A model generated the notes under the pieces. That model was not told the DNA's origin. It saw only the letters and a program-made list of their open reading frames with translations, and did not search any database. DNA of 64,000 nt from Aridibacter famidurans (GTDB lineage Bacteria; Acidobacteriota; Blastocatellia; Pyrinomonadales; Pyrinomonadaceae). The stretch covers positions 1-64,000 of the forward strand of contig JAGFIQ010000017.1 in the NCBI GenBank assembly GCA_024103495.1, in the 5' to 3' direction. Positions 52,627 through 61,538 of the stretch are shown in pieces; positions within the stretch are counted from its first letter, which is position 1; every line of letters starts with the position of its first letter. Position numbers and translations under genes: made by a program.

Positions 52627-54840
52627 CTACGCAACGACCGGCTCAAGTTCGTCACGCGATCTCTCCATCGCCCTCTTTACACGTTCCGGAATAAACGGCA
52701 TATGCCTCAAACGTGTTCCGGTCAGCTCAAAGAAAGCGTTCGAGACCGCTCCGCCCATGAACGGAAGCGCGGCCTCTCCAACCCCCGAAGGATGCTCTGT
52801 TGACGGGATGAGCTTAATGTCGATAAGCTCTGGCGTGTCGTCGATCCTCATCAGGTGATAATCGTCGAAATTCGACTGCTCGACCGCGCCGTCCTTGTAG
52901 GTGATGCTCTCGTGCAGGATCGTGCTAAGCGCCATAAGCATGCTTCCCTCAGACTGAGCCTTCACGTTGTCCGGCTGAATGACGATACCCGCGTCGAGCG
53001 CGCACCAGATCTTGTGGACCCTGATCTTGTACTCTTCGAGCGAGATCTCGACCACGCCCGCGCAAAGCGAACCGCTTCTTTCCGCGAACGCGATCCCTTT
53101 GGCCCTTCCTTCGGGAGATGCCTTGCCCCAACCGGACATTGCAGCCGCTGTGTCCAGCACCTTTATCGCCCTCGGAAAATTCGCCATAAGCTCGCGCCGG
53201 AACTTGTACGGGTCCTTCTTCTCACCGTGGGCGATCTCGTCGACAAATGCCTCGATGGCGAACTTGTTCGGACCGTGGCCGACCGCACGCCAGTGCTTCG
53301 TGCGAATACCGTGCTCGACGTCCCTGCGCTCGATCCTCTGGTTCTCGAACGTGTAGAACTGCGTGTCGGCGCCGCTCGTCATAAGCCCGCCTCCGGTCCC
53401 GACGGTCGTGTGCTTCCACGCAGTGACCTTTCCTGAAGCGTCGACTCCCGCTACCATCCTCTGTAGCGAAGCCGGGCGCATCATCCCGTAGGTGATGTCG
53501 TCCTCGCGAGTCCAGACCAGCTTCAAAGGACGTTTTACGGTCTTCGCAAGTTCAGCCGCTTCTTCAACGTAATCCGAGGCGGAACGCCTGCCGAAGCCTC
53601 CTCCAAGGTACATCTGATTGAACTTCACATTCTCGCGGGGAATTCCGAGCACCGCCGCGGCCGCGCTCCTTGCTCCATCCGGTGCCTGAGACCCGGCCCA
53701 GACCTCCGCGCTCTTTCCGTCCGCGGCGACCGAAACGACGGCGTTTAGAGGCTCCATCTGGGCGTGCACGACGTGGTCGTTCAAGTAATCCGCGGAATAC
53801 TTTCGAGCGGCGTTCGCGAGCGCCTGGTCGGCGTTTCCCTTGTTCTCCTCGGCGCGTCCGGCTTTCGCAGGATCCGACGCGACCGCAGCATATTTCCTGT
53901 CCCACATCCATTCCTGAGAGTTGTAGCCTTTCGAATCGCCACCCGACCAGTCGATCTTCAAAGCATTCTTCGCGGCCAGAGCGTCCTCCACAGTCTCGGC
54001 GATCACGCCGATCCCGTGGCCGAGCGCGACCGTCTTGATCACGCCCTTCATCGCGCCGATCGCGCTTTCGTTTGCCAGCTTCGGCTTCGCCCCGTGGACA
54101 GGCGACCGCGAGATGACTGCGTACACCATGTTCGGGAGCATGATGTCGATCGCAAACTTCGCGGAACCGTCACATTTCGAGGGGATGTCGTGACGCGGGA
54201 TGTCGACCCTGCCGATAAGCCGGAAGTCCTTTGGATCTTTGAGTTCCGAAGAAGAAACGGCGGGCGGCGTCTCAGGGACGCGCATAATTCCCGCGATCTC
54301 GCCGTAGCTCATCTTTCGTCCGCTGCCTTTATGGACGACGGAACCGGGCTCGGTCAAAAGCTCGCCGGCCGGGACTCCCATCTCCTTCGCGGCGCTGTTT
54401 ACCAGCATCTTGCGAACCTGCGCGCCCGCTGTCCTAAGCGAATCGAAATATCCAGAAACAGCGCGGCTGCCGACAGTGATCATCCGGCGGCTGTTGCCGA
54501 ACATCACGCTCCCGTAGATCGCGGGTTCGATCGGCGACTGTTCGATAACTACATCGTCCCAGTTCGCATCCATCTCTTCCGCAAGTATCAGGGGTAGCGC
54601 TGTCATCGAGCCCTGTCCCATTTCCGCAGCCGGATTGTAGATCGTGACCTTCCCTTCCGTGTCTATCCTGACCCAGGCGGTGACCGTCTGTTCGACCAGT
54701 TCGCCGCTTGCCTGGGCGTCTTCGCCGAACGGCAGCTTCGGAAGCAGAGCGTACGCGGCGACCGCGAACGTGACTCCGCCGGCGGCCTTCAGGAATCCTC
54801 GCCGTGAGATCGTTCCGTTCCCTTTCTTTTCCTTGCTCAC
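52627..54840 (-). CDS. Molybdenum hydroxylase large subunit (IorB-like, Tat-exported)
   Basis: 737 residues. The Tat signal SRRGFLK (residues 12-18) precedes a hydrophobic stretch (GGVTFAVAAYALLPKL), so the enzyme is exported. The xanthine-dehydrogenase-type molybdopterin domains show AEMGQGSMTALPLILAEEMD, YLGGGFGRRSASDYVEEAAE, WRAVGHGPNKFAIEAFVDEI, and the GVGEAALPFMGGAVSNAFFE motif with the active-site Glu. It resembles isoquinoline 1-oxidoreductase beta or aldehyde dehydrogenase subunits; the substrate is probably an N-heterocycle or aldehyde. It starts with GTG, whose G is shared with the TAG stop of the small subunit (TAGTG), so the two are translationally coupled. Confidence 0.93.
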   Translation of the reverse strand: MSKEKKGNGTISRRGFLKAAGGVTFAVAAYALLPKLPFGEDAQASGELVEQTVTAWVRIDTEGKVTIYNPAAEMGQGSMTALPLILAEEMDANWDDVVIEQSPIEPAIYGSVMFGNSRRMITVGSRAVSGYFDSLRTAGAQVRKMLVNSAAKEMGVPAGELLTEPGSVVHKGSGRKMSYGEIAGIMRVPETPPAVSSSELKDPKDFRLIGRVDIPRHDIPSKCDGSAKFAIDIMLPNMVYAVISRSPVHGAKPKLANESAIGAMKGVIKTVALGHGIGVIAETVEDALAAKNALKIDWSGGDSKGYNSQEWMWDRKYAAVASDPAKAGRAEENKGNADQALANAARKYSADYLNDHVVHAQMEPLNAVVSVAADGKSAEVWAGSQAPDGARSAAAAVLGIPRENVKFNQMYLGGGFGRRSASDYVEEAAELAKTVKRPLKLVWTREDDITYGMMRPASLQRMVAGVDASGKVTAWKHTTVGTGGGLMTSGADTQFYTFENQRIERRDVEHGIRTKHWRAVGHGPNKFAIEAFVDEIAHGEKKDPYKFRRELMANFPRAIKVLDTAAAMSGWGKASPEGRAKGIAFAERSGSLCAGVVEISLEEYKIRVHKIWCALDAGIVIQPDNVKAQSEGSMLMALSTILHESITYKDGAVEQSNFDDYHLMRIDDTPELIDIKLIPSTEHPSGVGEAALPFMGGAVSNAFFELTGTRLRHMPFIPERVKRAMERSRDELEPVVA

Positions 54841-55301
54841 TATTCACCGTCCTTCGCCGCCTTTTCGATCGCCTTCACGATCCGGTAATAGGTGGCGCAT
54901 CTGCAAAGCACGCGTTTCATATGGTCGAAGATCTCCTGCCGGTTCGGGTTCGGCTTGTTCGCTAGCAGCTCAGCGGCGCGCATAATCTGCCCTGACTGGC
55001 AGTATCCGCACTGCGGGACCTGTTCCTCGATCCACGCTTTCTGCACCGGATGGTCACCGTTCTCGGAGAGACCCTCGATCGTCGTGATCTCGCCGTCCAT
55101 CACTTCCGAGACAGGAGTGTTGCACGACGGGACCGTCTTGCCGTCGACGTGCACCATGCAGGCTCCGCAGACCGCGATCCCGCAGCTGTACTTGGGTCCA
55201 GTCAGGCCGAGCTTCTCCCTAAGGACCCACAAAAGCGGTGTCGAAGGATCGGCGTCGACCGACATCTTCTTGCCGTTGACGTTTAGGCTTATTTCGGGCA
55301 T
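54840..55301 (-). CDS. 2Fe-2S subunit of molybdenum hydroxylase (IorA-like)
   Basis: 153 residues from the ATG at 55299-55301 (MPEISLNVNGKKMSVDAD). The N-terminal plant-type ferredoxin cluster ligands are CGIAVCGAC and the following Cys in VPSCN, with the C-terminal CGYCQSGQ and CRCATYYRI for the second [2Fe-2S] cluster. It passes electrons from the molybdenum site of the large subunit to an acceptor, usually a cytochrome c. That acceptor is not encoded here. The open frame upstream to 55514 is not supported by a start site. Confidence 0.94.
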   Translation of the reverse strand: MPEISLNVNGKKMSVDADPSTPLLWVLREKLGLTGPKYSCGIAVCGACMVHVDGKTVPSCNTPVSEVMDGEITTIEGLSENGDHPVQKAWIEEQVPQCGYCQSGQIMRAAELLANKPNPNRQEIFDHMKRVLCRCATYYRIVKAIEKAAKDGE

Positions 55302-55588
55302 TTCGTTCTTTGGTCGGATTGGTGGATGTTTCCGGGATGATATCAGAGCGGGATTTCGAAGGGCAAGATTTTCGGGGTCAATAGTGAGTACAGTGATGAA
55401 GGGGATGAAAGGGATTGCCGTGTCCCAGTTCGTGGGATTTGAGTTCGACTCCTGGGTTCGCCTCCAGATCTTCCTTTCGTGCATTTCTTGAAATTCGTGG
55501 CTAAGAAATCCCACAGATTCTAGATAAGTTCGTAGCTCTTGGTTTATGATTGTCGCGCCCGAACACTTTTACTTTGAGAGATCCCGAG
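55302..55588. other. Spacer between divergent IorA-like and aminotransferase genes
   Basis: This 287-bp gap separates divergently transcribed genes, so promoters for both must lie here. None could be placed with confidence. No gene or repeat is seen. Confidence 0.5.
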
Positions 55589-56893
55589 ATGAACCCGACC
55601 GAACAAAAGACAGAGCTTTCCGAATCGATCAGAAAGCACCGCGAGTTTCTGTTTCCCGCCGTTGCGAACTACTACGAAGAACCGCTCGCGCTTGTGAAAG
55701 GCAGCGGCGAGTTCGTCTGGGACGATGCGGGGAACCAGTACCTAGACTGCTTCGGAGGCGTACTGACGGTCAGTGTCGGTCACGCGAATCCGGAAGTGAA
55801 TGAGGCGATCATCGAGCAGGTCAACACGATCTCGCACACTTCGACGCTGTACGCCAACAAGCCGCAGAGCGACCTTGCCGAGAAACTCGCGTCTATCTCG
55901 CCCGGAAAGCTGAAGAAATCATTCTTTTCCAACAGCGGAACGGAAGCGGACGATACCGCGATCCTGGCGGCAAAACTCGCGACGGGGCGGCACGAGGTTG
56001 TCGTACTCCGCCACAGCTATTCTGGAAGAAGCGCGACAGCGCTGTCGGCGGCCGGGCACCACACGTGGAAACCGATCGCGCCGCAGGTGGCGGGAATGAC
56101 CCACGCACCCGCTCCGTATTGCTATCGGTGCCCGTTCAAGCTTGAATATCCGAGCTGCGGAGTCGCCTGCGCGGACGATGTCGAGGAAGTGATCAAGACG
56201 ACGACTTCCGGAGAGATCGCGGCATTTATGGCGGAACCGATAATGGGAGTCGGGGGTTTCATTGTTCCACCCAAAGAATATTTCGGGAAGGTAGCCGAGA
56301 TCGCGCGGAAATACGGCGGCCTGTTCATCGCCGACGAGGTCCAGACCGGGTGGGGCCGCACGGGCGACAAATGGTTCGCGATCGAGCACTGGGGTGTCGA
56401 GCCGGACATCATCACTTCTGCGAAAGGGATGGGCAACGGCGTGCCGATCGGATGGACGATCGGCACGCCCGAGGTGGCTGACGCGTTTCCCGGCCTTACT
56501 TTCTCGACGTTCGGCGGCAATCCGGTCTCGATGGCCGCGGGCCTGGCGGTGATCAAGGTGATCGAGGAGAACGACCTGAGGAAGAATTCAGCGGTCGTCG
56601 GCGGCTACCTTCGGGAACAGCTGGAAGAATTGAAGGAAAAGCACAGGGTGATCGGCGATGTGCGCGGGATGGGCCTGATGCAGGCGATGGAACTCGTGAA
56701 GGACCGAGAGACGAAGGAACCGGCCCCGGAGGCTCTGTTAAGGGTTTTCGAAGGGACGAAGCGCCGCGGCGTGCTGATCGGCAAGGGCGGTCTGTACGGC
56801 AACGTGATCCGGACGGGGATGATGCTGAACTCGACGAAAGACCACGTGGACCGGATGATCGAAGCGCTGGACGCTGCGTTCGAAGAAATCTAA
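55589..56893 (+). CDS. Class III PLP-dependent aminotransferase (AGXT2-like)
   Basis: 434 residues from the ATG at 55589; an earlier TTG at 55550 in the same frame has no good signal. The fold type I class III pattern shows FSNSGTEADDTAILAAKLAT (PLP phosphate site), LRHSYSGRSATALS, FIADEVQTGWGRTGDKWFAI (Asp binding the pyridine N), and the Schiff-base Lys in IITSAKGMGNG. An unusual Cys-rich insert (YCYRCPFKLEYPSCGVACAD) is typical of the alanine-glyoxylate/beta-alanine transaminase subgroup. With the dihydropyrimidinase at 59704 it suggests beta-alanine or beta-aminoisobutyrate removal in reductive pyrimidine catabolism; the link is inferred. Confidence 0.92.
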   Translation: MNPTEQKTELSESIRKHREFLFPAVANYYEEPLALVKGSGEFVWDDAGNQYLDCFGGVLTVSVGHANPEVNEAIIEQVNTISHTSTLYANKPQSDLAEKLASISPGKLKKSFFSNSGTEADDTAILAAKLATGRHEVVVLRHSYSGRSATALSAAGHHTWKPIAPQVAGMTHAPAPYCYRCPFKLEYPSCGVACADDVEEVIKTTTSGEIAAFMAEPIMGVGGFIVPPKEYFGKVAEIARKYGGLFIADEVQTGWGRTGDKWFAIEHWGVEPDIITSAKGMGNGVPIGWTIGTPEVADAFPGLTFSTFGGNPVSMAAGLAVIKVIEENDLRKNSAVVGGYLREQLEELKEKHRVIGDVRGMGLMQAMELVKDRETKEPAPEALLRVFEGTKRRGVLIGKGGLYGNVIRTGMMLNSTKDHVDRMIEALDAAFEEI

Positions 56894-57080
56894 CCACGGA
56901 GTAACACGAAAAAGCACGAAGATTTGATCTCACTTTGTGCGCCTTTGTGTCCCTTCTTGGTTGAACCATCGAAGCGATACACGAATCTTTCAGGCGGCTT
57001 CAGCCGCCTTCAGTTGCAGCCGCTTCAGCGGTGGCAGCTAAAATCATCCGATCTGACAAACAGGCGTTACAAAAACGAAT
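56894..57080. repeat. Spacer with CACGAAG-type repeat and GC hairpins
   Basis: AACCACGGAGTAACACG and following bases at 56894-56967 resemble the ACGAAGG...CTTCGTG block at 59625-59705. Hairpins AGGCGGCTTCAGCCGCCT and GCCGCTTCAGCGGTGGC lie at 56990-57035. No gene is seen. Confidence 0.6.
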
Positions 57081-57093
57081 AGGAGGCCATTTG

Positions 57094-59486
57094 GTGAAAG
57101 CAAAAACGTATTTTTTAGTCGCGATCTCCCTTGTCTTCCTGGCCTCTCAGGCATTCGGATCAGGCGGATCGCTCTCGCAGGAGAACCGCACGCTATACGA
57201 TCAGATAAACGCATTCAAGCTCGACGGGGGCTCGGCAACGGTCGAGAATCTCGTTCTCAAGCGCGACCGCGTCGAGATGACCTTCACAGGAACGTTCTGG
57301 TTCACCCCGGCGGTGGACGGAAAGGTGACGGGCGCAGTATTCATCGGCAGCGGTGATTTGCGTGCTGCCGTCCCGGCGAGCGATTTCGAGAAGGCGCAGG
57401 TAAGGCGGCTGATCGGCTCTGACGAAGTAGCTTCCGATTTCAAGCGCGCAGTTTTCAGGTTCACCGACGACACTTTCGGGATAATCGGCGCGAATGCGGC
57501 CGAAGGCGTCGCGTCGGCCGAAGCTCAGAAGCTGGCCGACGAGTTTTCGGTGAATTTCCTTAGAGATACGGGGCAAACTCGGCGGCGCGCCTGGCGCTTT
57601 CGATCGTGAACGGCGAGTCGCCCGGAGTGTTCATTGCGGAGTTCGACGGAGGAAAGCGCGGCCGGTTCGGATTCGTTTTCGACCCGCAGACACGGGTCCC
57701 CACCGATCAGTTCTCCATAAACGGCGGCGAAAAAGGCCTTATCTACAAATACACGAACTCGCTTTACGACAACGAGGTCTGGCTGGCTTTTTACGGCCTT
57801 GAAGACTATGAAAAGAACATCGTTTCGTATTCGGACGTCAACGACGTGGTTGACATAACCCACTATGAAGCCGAGATCGACCTTACCTCGCCTTCAAAAC
57901 GGCTGGGCCTGAAAGCCGATATCGAGATGATCGTGAGATCGGACGGCATCGCCGCGATCCCGTTCATTATCGGGGAGAGCCTGGGAACCCGGGACGACGA
58001 CCGTAAGAACAAACAGATGCGTATCTCGAGAGCGGTGGTCGACGGCGTTCCGCTTGCATTTGCTCAGGAGGAATGGGAAGGCGGATTCACGGTGTTCCTT
58101 CCCGCAAAGGCCAAGGCGGGAGACAAGATCACCGTCGAGATGGAGCTCGAAGGCGATTTCCTGCGACAATCGCAGTTCGTGAACCACTGCCATTATCCGC
58201 GCTCGAACACGAGCTGGTACCCGAGACACGGATATCTCGACCGTTCGACCTACGCGCTTACCTTCAATCATTCGAAGAGCCGCAAAGTTGCGGCCGTCGG
58301 CCTTCGCACGAGCGAGGAACGCGACCCGGAAGACGACAGCGTCACGATCACGAAGTACGAGATGCGTCATCCGATATCGCTTGCCACATTCGCGCTGGGC
58401 CCGTTCGAGAGGCATACCGAACAGATCAAGTGGGACACGGGCGAAGACCCGATAACGCTTGAGTTCAACTCCCTTCCCGGCGCCTATCTCGCGATCAAGG
58501 AAAGTTTCATCCTCGCCGAGCTGAACAATACGGTGCGATACTTCCACGCGCTGTTCGGCGCTTATCCATATGACACGTTCTCCGCGACGTTCCATCCGTA
58601 CGGGTTCGGTCAGGGCTTCCCTTCAATGCTGATGATGCCGCCTACGGACCGCGATTCGAAATACACGTTCGCGTTCGTGTCGCACGAAACGGCTCATCAA
58701 TGGTGGGGAAACATCGTCGCCTGGCGCTCGTACCGCGATCAATGGCTTAGCGAGGGGTTCGCGGAGTATTCCGGCGTGCTTTACACGGGGCTGAGGCGCG
58801 ACCAGGGAGCGGCGAAGAACATGATCGAGGCGATGCGCGGCTCTATGAGCGCGCCGCCGAGAACGGAACTTGGCCTCGGAAAGGGCCGCCTGACCGATGT
58901 CGGGCCGTTGATCCTGGGACATCGGCTGGCGTCGAGCGAGACGCTTGATGCGTATTCGGTCCTAGTTTATGAGAAAGGGGCGCTGGTCCTCCGAATGCTG
59001 CATTTTCTGCTGTCCGACCCCAGCACGCTGGACGACAAGGGTTTCTACGACATGATGAAGGACTTCGTCGGGCGGTACCGCAACAAGGTGGCGTCGACGG
59101 ACGACTTCCGGATCGTAGCGGGAGAGCATTTCGCGAAATCCCCGATCGGCAGGAAGTTCGGGCTCCAGAACCTCGACTGGTTCTTCTCCCAGTGGGTGTA
59201 CGATTCGAAGCTTCCTTCATACAAGATGGAATACACTATCGAAGACCGGCAAGGCGGCGGGGTGGTCGTGAAAGGAACCGTTTTTCAGGAGGACGCCGGC
59301 GAGAAGTGGTTTATGCCGCTCCCGCTCGTATTCGACTTCGGCGGTAAGCAGGTCGCCCGCGGAACGGTCCACGCCTACGGGCCTTCGACGCCGTTCTCGA
59401 TCGATCTGCCGATGAAGCCGAAGGGAGTGAGCCTCGATCCGGACAAGTGGATACTTTCGGACAAAACTTCGGAGAGCAAGAAATAG
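57094..59486 (+). pseudogene. M1-family metallopeptidase split by a single-base frameshift
   Basis: The gene starts at GTG 57094 (AGGAGG seven bases upstream), giving a Sec signal (VKAKTYFLVAISLVFLASQA). The first frame runs to 57609 and ends in non-matching residues after FLRDTG. With one extra G at the G4 run 57570-57573 the frame becomes DTGANSAARLALSIVNGESP and runs into the second frame (57606-59486). The second frame holds the M1 catalytic site: HETAHQWWG (HExxH, near 58682) with the third ligand Glu in LSEGFAEYSG 18 residues later. Together they make about 797 residues, a normal aminopeptidase. The lesion may be real, phase-variable or a sequencing error. Without correction the product lacks its signal. 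Confidence 0.85.
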
Positions 59487-59489
59487 ATC

Positions 59490-59545
59490 TTCCAGGTTCC
59501 AGGTTCCAGGTGCAAAGTTCCAGGTTCCAGGTTCCAGGTTCAAAG
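59490..59545. repeat. Heptanucleotide repeat TTCCAGG, 8 units
   Basis: Eight units: TTCCAGG x3, TGCAAAG, TTCCAGG x3, TTCAAAG. The array starts 4 bases after the peptidase stop codon. It is the same family as the units at 12141-12182 (reverse complement) and 18511-18538. Confidence 0.95.
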
Positions 59546-59703
59546 TTTAGTTGCCCCCCGTTTCAAACGGGGGGTAATCGAAGGCTATATTCGATCTGGG
59601 CGGCTTCGGCCGGCAATGGTGGAGATAAACCGCGAAAATGCACGAAGGAGCACGAAGAAGATCCATCATCCCTTCGTGCCCCTTCGTGTGCCTTCGTGGT
59701 TGA

Positions 59704-61089
59704 ATGAATATGAAAACACTCATCAAGAACGGCCGCATAGTCACCGCGGTCGATGATTACACCGCCGACATCTTCATAGACGGCGAGACCGTGACGACGA
59801 TCGGAAGGTCTCTGGATATCGAGGCCGACAAGGTCATTCACGCCTCCGGAAAGCTCGTCATCCCCGGAGGGATCGATCCGCACACCCACATGGAGCTTCC
59901 CTTCGGAGGGACCGAATCCTCAGACGACTTTGAGACCGGGACGCGCGCCGCCGCATACGGAGGCACTACGACGATCATCGACTTCGCGGTCCAGACAAAG
60001 GGCGAATCGATGATCGCGGGCGTCGACAAATGGCACGCCAAGGCGGAAGGCAAGACCGCTATCGACTACGGCTTTCACCTGATCACGACCGATTTCGAAG
60101 ACAAGCACACCGAAGAGATGTACACGCTGATGGACGAGGGCATCACCAGCTTCAAGCTGTTTATGGCCTATCCCGGCGTGTTCCTCGCCGACGACGCGAC
60201 TATCTTCCGGGCGATGTCCGCCGCGGGCGAAAGAGGCGGCCGGATCTGCATGCACGCCGAGAACGGGATCGTCATCGATGAGATCATCAAGCGCGCGCTC
60301 GCCGAAGGAAGGACCGCTCCGAAGTATCACGCGCTCACCCGTCCGACGATCGCCGAAGCCGAGGGCGTCCATCGCGCGATCGCGATCGCCGAGATGGCCG
60401 AATCGCCTGTTTACATCGTCCATCTTTCCTGCACCGACGCGCTGAACCAGGTCCGGGAGGCGCGCGACCGAGGAATTCCCGCGTTCGCCGAGACCTGCCC
60501 GCAGTACCTTTTCCTTTCGATCGACGATTACGGCGACGGTTTCGAAGGCGCGAAGTACGTGATGACGCCTCCGCTTCGCGAGAAGCACAATCACGGCGAG
60601 CTCTGGAAAGGCCTGAAGATGGACGACCTTCAGGTTGTTTCGACCGACCATTGCCCTTTCTGTATGAAGGAACAAAAGGAACTTGGAAAGGACAGCTTCG
60701 CCGCGATCCCGAACGGCGCGCCGGGAGTCGAGAACCGCATGGGGCTGATATACAACGGAGGCGTTCACGAGAACCGCATCTCATTAAATCGCTTTGTCGA
60801 GATCACCTCGACAGCGGCCGCAAAGATGTTCGGCCTCTTCCCTAAGAAAGGCACTATTGCGGTCGGATCCGACGCCGACATCGTCATCTTCGATCCGGGC
60901 AGGTCGCAGACGCTTTCCGTGGAGACCCACCATATGAATGTCGATTACAATGCGTACGAAGGAAGGACCGTTCAGGGCGTGGTCGAAACCGTCCTTTCGC
61001 GCGGAAAGGTCGTCATCGAGGATGGAGAGTATAAAGGCAAGAAGGGTGACGGGCGGTTCCTGAAACGAGGCGAGTGTGTGGCGATCTGA
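59704..61089 (+). CDS. hydA: Dihydropyrimidinase / D-hydantoinase
   Basis: 461 residues, cyclic amidohydrolase family. Metal-binding HTH is in GGIDPHTHMELPFGG near residue 60, the carbamylated Lys in ITSFKLFMAYPGV near 150, His in ICMHAENG and IVHLSCTDA, and Asp in VVSTDHCPF. It hydrolyses dihydrouracil, dihydrothymine or hydantoins reversibly to the N-carbamoyl product. The neighbouring class III aminotransferase fits a later step, but no dihydropyrimidine dehydrogenase or beta-ureidopropionase is in the window. The ATG at 59704 has no strong Shine-Dalgarno. It follows the CACGAAG-type repeat. Confidence 0.95.
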   Translation: MNMKTLIKNGRIVTAVDDYTADIFIDGETVTTIGRSLDIEADKVIHASGKLVIPGGIDPHTHMELPFGGTESSDDFETGTRAAAYGGTTTIIDFAVQTKGESMIAGVDKWHAKAEGKTAIDYGFHLITTDFEDKHTEEMYTLMDEGITSFKLFMAYPGVFLADDATIFRAMSAAGERGGRICMHAENGIVIDEIIKRALAEGRTAPKYHALTRPTIAEAEGVHRAIAIAEMAESPVYIVHLSCTDALNQVREARDRGIPAFAETCPQYLFLSIDDYGDGFEGAKYVMTPPLREKHNHGELWKGLKMDDLQVVSTDHCPFCMKEQKELGKDSFAAIPNGAPGVENRMGLIYNGGVHENRISLNRFVEITSTAAAKMFGLFPKKGTIAVGSDADIVIFDPGRSQTLSVETHHMNVDYNAYEGRTVQGVVETVLSRGKVVIEDGEYKGKKGDGRFLKRGECVAI

Positions 61090-61107
61090 GTTTCCGAAAG
61101 CGGCGTT

Positions 61108-61485
61108 ATGTCCAAAGGTTACAGCATCGAGTTCCTTGAGGACCACATCCTCGTGGTCCTCGAACCCGACTACAAGGTGAACGCCGATAACCGAAAGTCA
61201 TTTTGGAAACATTTGCATGACACCTGCCAGGAATTCGATACGCGCCGGGTGCTCGTCGAGGGCGAGATTCCAAGGGAAGAACGCGAAACCGACGATGTCA
61301 TCGACGCGGGCAAAAGCACCGCAGCAGTGCCGCATCTGTGGCTGGCCTTCAGCATCCCGGACTGGGAACCCACGCCGCAGGCCGCGCTTTTCAAAACTAT
61401 GGCGAAGATAAGCGGCGTCCGCGTGAAGTTCTTTCCCGATTCGGAAAAAGCGCTGAACTGGCTGCGGATGAACGGACCGAAATAG
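61108..61485 (+). CDS. Small cytosolic protein, STAS-like topology, unknown function
   Basis: 125 residues, no signal. Alternating strands and helices (YSIEFLEDHILVVLEPDYKV, RRVLVEGEIPREERETDDVI, ALFKTMAKISGVRVKFFPDS, EKALNWLRMNGPK) suggest an alpha/beta STAS- or SpoIIAA-like fold. No family was confirmed. It begins 18 bp after hydA and precedes the zinc-ribbon gene by 53 bp; it may be co-transcribed with hydA. Confidence 0.72.
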   Translation: MSKGYSIEFLEDHILVVLEPDYKVNADNRKSFWKHLHDTCQEFDTRRVLVEGEIPREERETDDVIDAGKSTAAVPHLWLAFSIPDWEPTPQAALFKTMAKISGVRVKFFPDSEKALNWLRMNGPK

Positions 61486-61538
61486 CCGGAATCCGAGAAT
61501 TTCCCGACATCCTCTGTTTTTCCTGTATCATTCCCCGG

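Noticed and set aside
53764-54597. 277-codon plus-strand frame opposite the molybdenum hydroxylase
   Set aside because: It is an antisense shadow of a clearly conserved gene; GC-rich codons produce long opposite frames.
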